A program made the translations under genes and the position numbers. The notes under the pieces were generated by a model that did no database searches, had not been told where the DNA came from, and saw only the letters and a list, made by a program, of their open reading frames with translations. 64,000 nt of DNA from an uncultured Flavobacteriales bacterium (GTDB lineage Bacteria > Bacteroidota > Bacteroidia > Flavobacteriales_D > Crocinitomicaceae). The stretch is taken from positions 1 through 64,000 of the forward strand of contig CAJXJK010000017.1 in assembly GCA_913054135.1 (NCBI GenBank). Direction: 5' to 3'. Shown here one piece after another: positions 51,953 through 60,489 of the stretch. How positions within the stretch are numbered: position 1 is the stretch's first letter; the number at the start of each line of letters is the position of its first letter.

Positions 51953-53359
51953 ATGTCGGAAAACAAAAGATTCGAAGAAGAGTTTAGAGATAAGATCTCT
52001 ACGGTTGATGAAAAAGGGAAACGAGTTTGGGTTTATCCGAAAAAACAGTTAGGGAAATATTTCTCTAGAAGAGCAGTCTTCTCATACTCATTGTTGGCCA
52101 TTTTATTTGCAGGCCCCTTCATCAAAATAAATGGAGAACCCATTTTGATGATGAATGTGGTTGAAAGAAAGTTTGTCATTTTTGGTCAGATATTTTGGCC
52201 TGCAGACTTTTTCATTTTTGCAATTGGAATGATTGCCTTCGTCGTTTTAGTTATTGTTTTCACAGTAGTTTTCGGACGTTTATTCTGCGGATGGGTGTGT
52301 CCACAAACCATTTTTATGGAGATGGTTTTCAGACGAATTGAATACTGGATTGATGGAGATTGGAAGCAACAAAAGAAATTAAATGACATGCCTTGGAACA
52401 GGTATAAAATTTCTAAAAGACTACTGAAATGGTCAATTTTTTGGTTCATCTCATTCATTATTGCTAACACCCTTTTGGCATATATCATAGGAATTGATGA
52501 ATTGAAATTGATAGTAACAGACAATCCGGCAAATCATGTTTCAAGCCTGGTTGCCATGGCCGCATTTACCACTGTGTTTTTTGCTGTGTTCACCTGGTTC
52601 AGAGAACAAGTATGTACAGCAGTTTGTCCTTATGGTAGACTTCAAGGAGTACTTCTAGATAAAAACTCCATACTTGTAGCTTACGATAAAATTAGAGGTG
52701 AAGGCAGAGCGAAATTTAGAAAAAATGAAGATCGTAAAGAAGTCGGAAAAGGTGATTGTATTGACTGTAACCAATGCGTAAATGTTTGCCCAACTGGTAT
52801 TGATATTAGAAACGGGACTCAAATGGAATGTATCAACTGTACATTATGCATGGACGCTTGTGATTACATGATGGAGAATGTTGGACTTGAGAAAAAACTA
52901 ATCCGTTACGATTCAGAAGAAGGTCTTAGAACAAGAGAACCTTGGAAACTGACAAAAAGAGCTAAAGCTTATATAGTATTAATGCTGGCTATCGTTGGAT
53001 TATTGGTAACACTAATTGTTTCTAGAAGTGAAATAGAAGCTACCTTATTAAGAGTTAGCGGAACATCTTATCAAACGGTTGATGAAAATACGTATTCGAA
53101 CATCTTCGTCGCAACTGTAATGAACAAAACAAACGAAGAGCATAATGTAAGATTAAAAGTATTGAGTGATAATGCTACGGTTGAATTCATTGGAGGCGAC
53201 CTTTCTTTACAATCAGGAGCCAAAGTGAAAAGAGAATTCATTGTCAAAATGAACCGCTCATCTGTAGATGGAACACGAACAAAAGTTAAAATTGGAATTT
53301 ATTCTGGCGAAGAATTAATGGAAACAGAGACCATTGACTTCTTTGGACCAGGATTTTAA
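51953..53359 (+). CDS. ccoG: cbb3 oxidase accessory protein CcoG (FixG-like ferredoxin)
   Basis: A 468-residue membrane iron-sulfur protein. N-terminal WVYPKKQLGKYFSRR precedes about five membrane helices. The cluster motifs are CGWVCPQTIF, CTAVCPYGRLQG, CIDCNQCVNVCPTG and CINCTLCMDAC. An Ig-like C-terminal part follows. CcoG has been reported to act in copper delivery or reduction during cbb3 assembly. The sequence is of normal length. Operon position is standard, directly after ccoP. Confidence 0.95.
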   Translation: MSENKRFEEEFRDKISTVDEKGKRVWVYPKKQLGKYFSRRAVFSYSLLAILFAGPFIKINGEPILMMNVVERKFVIFGQIFWPADFFIFAIGMIAFVVLVIVFTVVFGRLFCGWVCPQTIFMEMVFRRIEYWIDGDWKQQKKLNDMPWNRYKISKRLLKWSIFWFISFIIANTLLAYIIGIDELKLIVTDNPANHVSSLVAMAAFTTVFFAVFTWFREQVCTAVCPYGRLQGVLLDKNSILVAYDKIRGEGRAKFRKNEDRKEVGKGDCIDCNQCVNVCPTGIDIRNGTQMECINCTLCMDACDYMMENVGLEKKLIRYDSEEGLRTREPWKLTKRAKAYIVLMLAIVGLLVTLIVSRSEIEATLLRVSGTSYQTVDENTYSNIFVATVMNKTNEEHNVRLKVLSDNATVEFIGGDLSLQSGAKVKREFIVKMNRSSVDGTRTKVKIGIYSGEELMETETIDFFGPGF

Positions 53360-53369
53360 AACAAAGTTT

Positions 53370-53801
53370 ATGAATTGGGGAAAAGGAATTACAATTACGA
53401 TCATCTTGTTTATGGGATTCATTATATCGTTTGTAGTAAGAGCTGTGAATTTTGATACTGATTTAGTTCGCACTGATTATTACGAACACGAATTGCAATA
53501 TGACTCAAATATTGAAAAAGAAAACAATTACATTAAGCTTACAAATCCAGTAGAGATTGCAAAAAATGAAAGTGGGATTATCATTCTTTTTCCCGCAGAT
53601 CAAATTAAAGCCGAGAAAGGGACAATCAACTTCTATCGTCCACAATCAAAAAAGTTTGATAGAAAGTATGATTTAGCTCTTGATACTGAAGGGAAGCAAA
53701 CGCTACCTTATGAAGACTTTTTTAAGGGGCTTTACCAGGTAACCATTGAATGGGAAAAAGAATCAAAGGGATTCATTTTTAAACAAGATATCACTTTTTG
53801 A
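53370..53801 (+). CDS. ccoH: FixH family protein (CcoH)
   Basis: The track starts at 53334 inside ccoG, but the ATG at 53370 (MNWGKGITITIILFMGFIIS) is better, giving 143 residues. One membrane helix and a periplasmic beta-domain (VNFDTDLVRTDYYEHELQYD is the FixH hallmark, then IILFPADQIKAEKGTINFYR). It is needed for cbb3 assembly or stability. It is followed by a TTG-started gene that overlaps its stop (TTGA). Confidence 0.9.
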   Translation: MNWGKGITITIILFMGFIISFVVRAVNFDTDLVRTDYYEHELQYDSNIEKENNYIKLTNPVEIAKNESGIIILFPADQIKAEKGTINFYRPQSKKFDRKYDLALDTEGKQTLPYEDFFKGLYQVTIEWEKESKGFIFKQDITF

Positions 53802-54481
53802 TTTGGACAGCATTCATATTAGGGCTTATGGGTTCATGGCATTGCTTTGCAATGTGTGGTCCAATTGCCATGATGATTCCAGGATCAAAAGGCAAAAATA
53901 AAATCTTCTCTTCCCTACTCTATAACTCTGGGAAAATTCTTGCATATGTCATTATTGGCGCCTTATTCGGTATCTTCACTGTATTTGTAGAATCATTTAA
54001 AGTACAGGCGATTATTTCTATTTCGGTAGGTACTTTAATTGCCTTTTTAGCAATTGCGCCTTCATTCATTAACATGGCCGAACGAAAAGGCTACAAGGTA
54101 TTCGATTCTTTTTTAAAACTGAAATCAAAACTAGCTGCAGCACTCAATAAGAATAGACTTGAATTCGGTTTTTACATTGGTTTTCTGAATGGTTTCATTC
54201 CATGCGGAATGGTTTACATAGCAGCTATGGGAGCAATGGTACAACCAACCTATTCACATTCTTTACTATACATGCTCTTTTTCGGATTAGGAACTATGCC
54301 TATGATGAGCACTATTATAATTGCATCTTCACTCATAAAAAAGAAGATGGGAACAAACCTCAAGAAAGTTCAATTTGCAGGACTTTTACTAGTCGGATTA
54401 ATTTTGGTGTGGCAAGGTATTCAGCAATACTCAACTGAGATTGATGCTGGTGCTAATGATCACATTGAAGTTTGCGGCTAG
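53798..54481 (+). CDS. Sulfite exporter TauE/SafE-like (DsbD-related) membrane protein of the cbb3 locus
   Basis: A 227-residue membrane protein with about six helices. Motifs SWHCFAMCGPIAMMIPG and FIPCGMVYIAAMGAMV are the paired Cys-containing repeats of the heavy-metal-transporter-like/DsbD family found beside cbb3 oxidases, sometimes called CcoS/FixI-associated or SafE-type. A role in copper or electron transfer for oxidase assembly is likely. The start codon is TTG inside the TTGA that also contains the ccoH stop, so translation should be coupled. Its last 4 bases overlap the convergent ccoI gene. Confidence 0.85.
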   Translation: MIWTAFILGLMGSWHCFAMCGPIAMMIPGSKGKNKIFSSLLYNSGKILAYVIIGALFGIFTVFVESFKVQAIISISVGTLIAFLAIAPSFINMAERKGYKVFDSFLKLKSKLAAALNKNRLEFGFYIGFLNGFIPCGMVYIAAMGAMVQPTYSHSLLYMLFFGLGTMPMMSTIIIASSLIKKKMGTNLKKVQFAGLLLVGLILVWQGIQQYSTEIDAGANDHIEVCG

Positions 54482-56829
54482 GCCAAGATCTTCTTTCCAT
54501 AAATGTTGGTTAAAAAGGTAACTAACAACACCACACTAATAGAACTCAAAGGCATTAAGATGGCAGCAATAAGAGGTGTTAATTGTCCGCTTACCGCAAA
54601 ATAAATCCCCACCAAATTGTAAACCAATGAGAAAGCATAACTCAACCAAACAATGTTTCTGCTTCTTGAAGCAAAATCTAGAAACTTATTTAATGAAGTC
54701 ATCTTTTGACCGTCAAGAATAACATCCGACGAAGGTGAAAAAGAGTAAATATCATCAACAACTGCTATTCCTACGTCTGCCTTTTTAATGGCACCTGCAT
54801 CATTCAAACCATCTCCCAACATCAACACTTTCTTACCGGCATCCTGCAATTCACTTACATAAGTGAATTTATCTTGCGGGCTTTGATTAAAATTCAGATT
54901 CAAACTTGAGTTGATTAATTTAAGGTTCTCAGTTTCTGATTCATTATCACCAGAAAGTACATGCAAATTGTACTGCTTATTAAGAGAACTCAAAAAGCCC
55001 TCTATGTGCGGTCGGTATTTGTTTCCAAATTTAAAGTAGCCCAAAACGAATTGATTCTTTTTTAAGAAAACTTGAGAAAAGTCCTCCTTAGATTTTGCTC
55101 CTACAAGAGAAGCACTACCAATTTTCCAGGCCACATTCTTAATCGTGGCACTTAATCCTTTTCCTTCAGTTTCAATAAATTCAGCCAATTCAATATTTGC
55201 AGATGAAGACTTCAAATAATTACTAATTTTTCGGCTTAAAGGATGAGTTGACTGACGGCTAACTTCATAAACGGCAGCTTTATCTGCTAAGGTAAGCTCA
55301 TCACCTACCCACTCTATAGACATTTCGTCTGAACAAGTAAGTGTACCTGTTTTATCAAAAATCACATCTGTAATTTCAGTTAATGGATCTATCACTTTTG
55401 CTGAGCGCATGAAGAATGATTTCTTACTCAAAACCCGCATGCTATTACCATATGTAAATGGTATTGAAAGTGCAATTGCACAAGGGCAAGCCACAATCAA
55501 TATGGACGTAATGATGAAAGCGACCTGAGTTGAATCAATCTGCATCCAAACAAAGCCACTTACTGCAGCTAATACAAGAATAAAGAGCGTAAAATATTTG
55601 CTCACAGTATTAGAGAAATCCTTTACACTCACCTTCTTTTTAAAGATTGGATTATTCCACAACCTTGTTAAATAACTATTCTCTACAACATCTGTGAGTT
55701 CTATAGTTAGAGCGGATCCTACTTGGCGCCCTCCAGCATAAATCACATCTCCCGAATTCTTTTTTACATGATTCGATTCACCCGAAACAAAGCTGTAATC
55801 AATATTTCCTTTTCCGTTTATCAATATGGCATCTGCAGGAATCAATTCTTGATTTCTGATTAAAAGACGGTCTCCTTTTTCTAATTTTTCAATCGGAACA
55901 ATTTCTTCACCTTTATCTAAGAGTCTTGTGATGGCGATTGGGAAATAGGATTTAAAATCCCTCTCAAAATTCATAGCGCTAAAAGTCTTGTTCTGAAACC
56001 ATTTTCCGATCAGCAAAAAGAATATCAAGCCCGCAAAAGAATCGAAATAACCCGCACCTTGACCTGAGATTACTTCAAATAATGAACGTGAATAAAGAGC
56101 AAAAATCCCTATTGAGATTGGCACATCAATATTCACTACTTTATATTTGAGAGACTTATAAGCCGAAACAATATATTGTCTTGCTCCAAAGATTAAAATC
56201 GGAATTGAAAGACCAACATTTAGCCAATTGAAAATATTTTGAAAACTAGCATCTCTCTCATCCAAACCTAGGTACTCAGGGAAACTATAAAGCATTATGT
56301 TTCCAAAGCAGAAACCAACTAAGCCAATTTGTCTAACAAGTTTTGAATCCTTTTTAGGTTTCTTCTTCTCATCTTCTAGAGTAATAGCAGGCGGATAACC
56401 AATGTTAGAAAGTAGTTCAGCCAATTCTCGTAAACTGATTACGTCAGATTTGTAAGTGATTTCGGCTTCTTTAGCTCCGAAATTAACCTGACTTGACATC
56501 ACACCTTCAGTTAGTTTATGAAGATTTTCTAACAACCATAAACAAGAGCTGCAATGTATTTGAGGTAAATTCAAATTGATTTTTTCAATCCCCCCTTCAG
56601 AGAAAGACAGTAATTTCGTTTTTATTTCATCTAAATCTAAAAAATCAAATCTCAGTGATTTTTCATTTGCCTTCTTCTTTCCTGGATGAGAATTGAGATC
56701 GTAATACTTTCCTAGCTCATTTTGATTGATGATTTCATAGACCGTTTCACAGCCATAACAACAAAAGACTTTGTTGTCAAACTCAATTTCTTCTTCACAC
56801 TTGGTATTGCAGTGGTAGCAATCGTTCAT
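54478..56829 (-). CDS. ccoI: Copper-type P1B ATPase for cbb3 oxidase assembly (CcoI/FixI)
   Basis: A 783-residue heavy-metal P-type ATPase. A Cys-rich N-terminal metal-binding cap (CYHCNTKC, CCYGCETVY) is followed by an HMA-like segment (QIHCSSCLWLLENL), about eight membrane helices with the CPC metal site (ACPCAIALS), the phosphorylation motif DKTGTLT and the hinge GDGLNDAGAIKKADVG. The N-terminal cap is typical of FixI/CcoI, which supply copper to cbb3 oxidase. It is on the opposite strand to the operon, converging with the TauE-like gene. Its start diverges from the histidine kinase, with a palindrome between. Confidence 0.95.
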   Translation of the reverse strand: MNDCYHCNTKCEEEIEFDNKVFCCYGCETVYEIINQNELGKYYDLNSHPGKKKANEKSLRFDFLDLDEIKTKLLSFSEGGIEKINLNLPQIHCSSCLWLLENLHKLTEGVMSSQVNFGAKEAEITYKSDVISLRELAELLSNIGYPPAITLEDEKKKPKKDSKLVRQIGLVGFCFGNIMLYSFPEYLGLDERDASFQNIFNWLNVGLSIPILIFGARQYIVSAYKSLKYKVVNIDVPISIGIFALYSRSLFEVISGQGAGYFDSFAGLIFFLLIGKWFQNKTFSAMNFERDFKSYFPIAITRLLDKGEEIVPIEKLEKGDRLLIRNQELIPADAILINGKGNIDYSFVSGESNHVKKNSGDVIYAGGRQVGSALTIELTDVVENSYLTRLWNNPIFKKKVSVKDFSNTVSKYFTLFILVLAAVSGFVWMQIDSTQVAFIITSILIVACPCAIALSIPFTYGNSMRVLSKKSFFMRSAKVIDPLTEITDVIFDKTGTLTCSDEMSIEWVGDELTLADKAAVYEVSRQSTHPLSRKISNYLKSSSANIELAEFIETEGKGLSATIKNVAWKIGSASLVGAKSKEDFSQVFLKKNQFVLGYFKFGNKYRPHIEGFLSSLNKQYNLHVLSGDNESETENLKLINSSLNLNFNQSPQDKFTYVSELQDAGKKVLMLGDGLNDAGAIKKADVGIAVVDDIYSFSPSSDVILDGQKMTSLNKFLDFASRSRNIVWLSYAFSLVYNLVGIYFAVSGQLTPLIAAILMPLSSISVVLLVTFLTNIYGKKILA

Positions 56830-56877
56830 TTTGTTCTAGAATCTTCTTCAAATTTGAGGATTTCTTGCTATTTTTAG

Positions 56878-56893
56878 AGTGATTTTTATCACT
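56878..56893. promoter_or_regulatory. Perfect CRP/FNR-like palindrome between ccoI and the histidine kinase
   Basis: AGTGAT-TTTT-ATCACT, 6+4+6 with no mismatch. It reads as both GTGA-n6-TCAC (CRP type) and TGAT-n4-ATCA (FNR type). It lies 49-64 bases upstream of ccoI and 24-39 bases upstream of the kinase ATG, in an 87-base divergent gap. Confidence 0.65.
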
Positions 56894-56916
56894 GTTTAAC
56901 CTATTAATATTCAGCT

Positions 56917-58437
56917 ATGTTCTCTAACGCTTCTTCTGACGACTTCAAACTACTTATCGATTCAGTTGGAGAAGGCCTTTTAATAGCCGACAAGAAAGGT
57001 CAAATCACCCTTGTGAACAGAAGATGTTGTGAACTTTTTGGTTATACCGAAGAAGAGCTTTTGGGTCAGAAAGTGGAGTTACTCATCCCTGCTAGCGCTC
57101 GGAAGACTCATGTAGCGCACAGAGATGGGTATAATGCTGCCCCTAAGAAAAGGCAAATGGGATCAGACATGAACCTAACGGGCCTTAAAAAAGATGGTTC
57201 AACTTTTCATGTTGAAATCAGTTTGAATCATAGTAAAATAAAAGATGACCCAATAGCCATTGCCGTTATCACAGACATCAGTGAAAGAGTAATTCAAGAT
57301 CAAAAAATTAAAGAACTGAATGCCAATCTTGAGAAGAAGGTTGAAGAGAGGACTAAAGAAGTTTTAGAAAGTCAAAGACTTTATTCGGCCATTGCAAAGA
57401 ATTTCCCGAATGGAACAATCAATGTTTTTGATAAAGCATTGAAATATTTGTTTGTGGAAGGATTGGAGCTAAGAGAAATTGGGATTGACCCAAACAAATT
57501 AATTGGCACCTCTTATTTAGACAAAGTAAATCAAGAAATTAGACCACAGTTAGAGTCAGAATTTGAAAAGGTTTTTAAAGGAAATAATAGAATCTTTGAA
57601 TTGGAATATCATGGCGAGTTTTATAGTATTAATGCAGTTCCACTTTCTTTTTCAGATGAAGAAATAGATAAGATACTTGTAGTTGAAGAGAATATAACCG
57701 CCCAAAAAATAGTCACCCAAAAAAGAGAAGAAGCACTTCAAAAAGAAAAGAGACTCAATGAGATGAAATCTCGATTTGTTTCAATGGCATCTCATGAATT
57801 TAGAACTCCACTAAGTACAGTTCTCTCTTCAGTTTCGTTAATAGAGAAACATCTTGAGAAAGGTAACATAGATAAAACAGTAAAACATACTGGGAGAATC
57901 AGATCAGCGGTGGCTGGATTGACCGAAATTTTAAATGACTTTTTATCAGTAGAGAAATTAGAAAGTAACATTCAAGAAGCGAAGCTAGAAATGTTTGATC
58001 TGAAGAAGTTTTGCCATGAAATAGGAGAAGAGCTTGATACCATCACCAAAGAAGGACAAGAAATTAAAGTTTACTTTGAAGGAGAAGATTGGATGATCAA
58101 CTCAGACCCGCAAGTAATGAAAAACATTTGCTACAATTTACTTTCAAATGCAATTAAGTACTCAAAAGAGGGAGATGAAATCATTGTGAAGGTTGTTAAA
58201 AGTGACGACCTAACAATCAGTGTTCAGGATTTTGGAATCGGAATTCCATATGAAGAGCAAAAAGATATGTTCAACAGATTTTTTAGAGCGAAAAACGTTA
58301 CTAACATTAAGGGAACGGGGCTCGGACTGAATATTGTTAAGAAATATTTAGAATTGTTGAACGGAGAGATTACTTTTGTGAGTGAACTTAATGAAGGGAC
58401 AACCTTCACTTTCAAAATTCCTTTAACCCATGAATAA
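56917..58437 (+). CDS. PAS-domain sensor histidine kinase
   Basis: A 506-residue cytosolic kinase with no membrane segment. A PAS domain (about 8-128; DGSTFHVEIS is the usual PAS ending) is followed by a short coiled coil, a second PAS-like domain (about 150-270), the HisKA domain with phospho-acceptor His293 (SHEFRTPLS) and an HATPase domain (about 400-500; NLLSNAIKYS, DFGIGIPYEEQ, GTGLGLNIVKKYL). The first PAS has a FixL-like family pattern but no His at the heme position (AAPKKRQMG), so heme sensing is unlikely. It overlaps the receiver-CRP regulator by 8 bases and is most likely its kinase. Confidence 0.93.
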   Translation: MFSNASSDDFKLLIDSVGEGLLIADKKGQITLVNRRCCELFGYTEEELLGQKVELLIPASARKTHVAHRDGYNAAPKKRQMGSDMNLTGLKKDGSTFHVEISLNHSKIKDDPIAIAVITDISERVIQDQKIKELNANLEKKVEERTKEVLESQRLYSAIAKNFPNGTINVFDKALKYLFVEGLELREIGIDPNKLIGTSYLDKVNQEIRPQLESEFEKVFKGNNRIFELEYHGEFYSINAVPLSFSDEEIDKILVVEENITAQKIVTQKREEALQKEKRLNEMKSRFVSMASHEFRTPLSTVLSSVSLIEKHLEKGNIDKTVKHTGRIRSAVAGLTEILNDFLSVEKLESNIQEAKLEMFDLKKFCHEIGEELDTITKEGQEIKVYFEGEDWMINSDPQVMKNICYNLLSNAIKYSKEGDEIIVKVVKSDDLTISVQDFGIGIPYEEQKDMFNRFFRAKNVTNIKGTGLGLNIVKKYLELLNGEITFVSELNEGTTFTFKIPLTHE

Positions 58438-59491
58438 GAAAATTGTTTTGATAGAAGATAACCTTGAAATGCGTGAAAACATTCAAGAAATCTTAGAATT
58501 GGCCGATTATGATGTTGAATCTGCCGAGAATGGAAAAAGAGGCGTTGAACTCGTAAAATCTATTCAACCTGATTTAATTCTATGTGATATCATGATGCCT
58601 GAACTGGATGGCTACGGGGTATTACACATGGTGAGTAAAAATACAGAAACGGCATCTATTCCATTCATATTTCTAACTGCAAAATCAGAGAAAGAAGATT
58701 TCAGAAAAGGAATGAACTTAGGTGCTGACGACTATTTAACAAAACCTTTTGATGACATTCAGCTTCTTGATGCAGTTGAAAGAAGAATAAAAAGAGCTGA
58801 GCAATTTTCATCTGAATATTCCAATACGTCTGAAGGTATAGGAGAATTCATCAATGATATTTCTTCATTTACCACTCTTGAAAGTTTGAAAGAAGGTAAA
58901 CGAACCAAAAAATTCAAGAAAAAGGAAACGATATATTTTGAGGGAGATTATCCTAACTTTCTCTACTTTGTTTCATCAGGTAAAGTAAAGTGCAGTAAGA
59001 TGAATGAAGACGGCAAAGATTTTGTCACAGGTCTTTATAAAGAAGGTGATTTCATTGGCTACATGGCTCTAATAAGAGACGAAGAGCAAGATGAGAGTGC
59101 TGTTGCTCTTGAAGATTCTGAAATGCTATTAATCCCAAGAGCTGATTTTGTTCAGTTATTGTATTCTTCAAAAGAGGTTTCATCTGCCTTCATTAAACTC
59201 TTAGCTGGTTCTGTGTCTACAAAACAAGAAGAACTTTTAAATCTAGCCTATGATTCGGTTAGAAAAAGAGTTTCTGATGCATTGGTAAAACTTTCTGAAA
59301 CCTATGACCAAACAAAAGATGGTAACTTTACAATGGCCATCTCAAGAGACGATTTAGCTGCAATTGTAGGAACCGCAACTGAATCTGTTATCAGAACTCT
59401 TTCTGAATTCAAAGCTGATGGTTATATCACCATTAAAGGATCAAACATAACCATACTTAAGCTTGAAGAATTGAAGAACTTTAGGTTCTAA
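58430..59491 (+). CDS. Receiver - cyclic-nucleotide-binding - Crp/Fnr helix-turn-helix fusion regulator
   Basis: A 353-residue regulator. Residues 1-120 are a receiver domain with Asp53 (LILCDIMMPELDGYG) and Lys104 (TKPFDD). Residues about 155-270 are a CRP-type beta-roll (FKKKETIYFEGDYPNFLYFV, EGDFIGYMALI). Residues about 275-345 are a winged helix-turn-helix (MAISRDDLAAIVGTATESVI RTL-type, shortened: ISRDDLAAIVGTATESVIRT). It lacks the N-terminal Fe-S cysteines of FNR, so input is probably phosphorylation plus perhaps a ligand in the beta-roll. It is co-expressed with the kinase (8-bp overlap) and could bind the palindrome upstream. Confidence 0.9.
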   Translation: MNKKIVLIEDNLEMRENIQEILELADYDVESAENGKRGVELVKSIQPDLILCDIMMPELDGYGVLHMVSKNTETASIPFIFLTAKSEKEDFRKGMNLGADDYLTKPFDDIQLLDAVERRIKRAEQFSSEYSNTSEGIGEFINDISSFTTLESLKEGKRTKKFKKKETIYFEGDYPNFLYFVSSGKVKCSKMNEDGKDFVTGLYKEGDFIGYMALIRDEEQDESAVALEDSEMLLIPRADFVQLLYSSKEVSSAFIKLLAGSVSTKQEELLNLAYDSVRKRVSDALVKLSETYDQTKDGNFTMAISRDDLAAIVGTATESVIRTLSEFKADGYITIKGSNITILKLEELKNFRF

Positions 59492-60339
59492 GCGTTTTCT
59501 AAAGAGAGGATCGGCATACTAGCTCTTGTCACCAATTCTTTAGAGATACTTTTATGAAATAACCTTTCAAAGAAACCCGTGTGCTGAGGAGTCAACACCA
59601 TCAAATCAGCATTATCTTCTTCGCAATAGTTTACAATTGTATCTACAATATTTTTGTCCTGTAACTTAGTGTACATGTTCACTTCGAAAGGAAAATCCAT
59701 TCCCTGCAAGTCAACTTTCTTGCCGTCATTCTCAATTGTAAGCACAGTCACCTTAGAACCAAATTTAGTTTGCATTTTCTCTAATGGATCAAAAACAGAA
59801 TCTCCATAGTTATCAGAACCATCTGTGGTTAATACTATTTCATTGAATCCTTTAAACGAACATGACGGAGGAACAGAAATCACAGGAACTACAGTCGTTC
59901 TTATAACGGTAGCAGCTGTAGAACCGAACAAGACAGCATCTATACCTGAAGCGCCTTTAGTCCCCATGATCACTAAATCTTGAGTAATATTTTTATGTAG
60001 CTTTCTGATTGCATCCACAGGAGAACCAAACAAGCTCAATACATTAATCGTTAAATCTAAATCGGGATACTGCTCTTTAATCCATTCCATATCACCAGCC
60101 AAACCTGTTTCAGAATCTTTTGCTAACATATCATTGATATCTAACAAAGTTGCCGAAGAAGTTCGAGCATAATAAGAATTCACTAATTCATACTCTACTT
60201 CATTTCCAAAAGCATCAATTGCATACTTTATTGCATTTCTTGCTGCTTCAGAGAAATCTGTCAAGATTATAATTCTATTAAAAGTCTTTTTTTCAAGAGT
60301 TGATGTCATAACCGTTTCTTCTTTTAGTGATGTTTCCAT
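59488..60339 (-). CDS. Tandem universal stress protein (USP), copy 2
   Basis: A 283-residue protein with two UspA domains: residues about 18-150 (FNRIIILTDFSEAARNAIKY, LVIMGTKGASGIDAVLFGSTA) and 160-283 (NEIVLTTDGSDNYGDSVFDP, LMVLTPQHTGFFERLFHKSI). The ATP-binding-like loop is in the first domain. It overlaps the end of the receiver-CRP gene by 4 bp. The promoter contains TGACATAACTCA, 72 bases upstream, nearly the same as at USP copy 1. Confidence 0.92.
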   Translation of the reverse strand: METSLKEETVMTSTLEKKTFNRIIILTDFSEAARNAIKYAIDAFGNEVEYELVNSYYARTSSATLLDINDMLAKDSETGLAGDMEWIKEQYPDLDLTINVLSLFGSPVDAIRKLHKNITQDLVIMGTKGASGIDAVLFGSTAATVIRTTVVPVISVPPSCSFKGFNEIVLTTDGSDNYGDSVFDPLEKMQTKFGSKVTVLTIENDGKKVDLQGMDFPFEVNMYTKLQDKNIVDTIVNYCEEDNADLMVLTPQHTGFFERLFHKSISKELVTRASMPILSLENA

Positions 60340-60410
60340 TGTTCGATTTTATGTCGACAAAGTTGCTTCAATTATCGTGTCCTCACTATGACCTCTTGCA
60401 CTTTTTAAAC

Positions 60411-60422
60411 TGAGTTATGTCA
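60411..60422. promoter_or_regulatory. Palindromic operator upstream of USP copy 2
   Basis: TGAGTTATGTCA on the plus strand (TGACATAACTCA on the minus), 11 of 12 bases the same as the box at 48151-48162 and at the same distance from the USP start (72 versus 71 bases). An ACTTTTTAA element (60400-60408) also occurs near the box of copy 1 (48135-48143). Confidence 0.55.
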
Positions 60423-60461
60423 TTTTTATCTGCTCCTACCCTATAAATGGGGAATTCATCT

Positions 60462-60469
60462 TATCTTTG
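60462..60469 (+). promoter_or_regulatory. -7 promoter box of the FKBP gene
   Basis: TATCTTTG fits TAnnTTTG exactly, 20 bases before the ATG at 60490. Confidence 0.55.
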
Positions 60470-60489
60470 ACCCCATAAAAATTGACTTG

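Noticed and set aside
56917-57300. First PAS domain as a FixL-type heme oxygen sensor
   Set aside because: The family-level pattern is similar but the heme-ligand His position is occupied by AAPKKRQMG, so heme binding is not supported.
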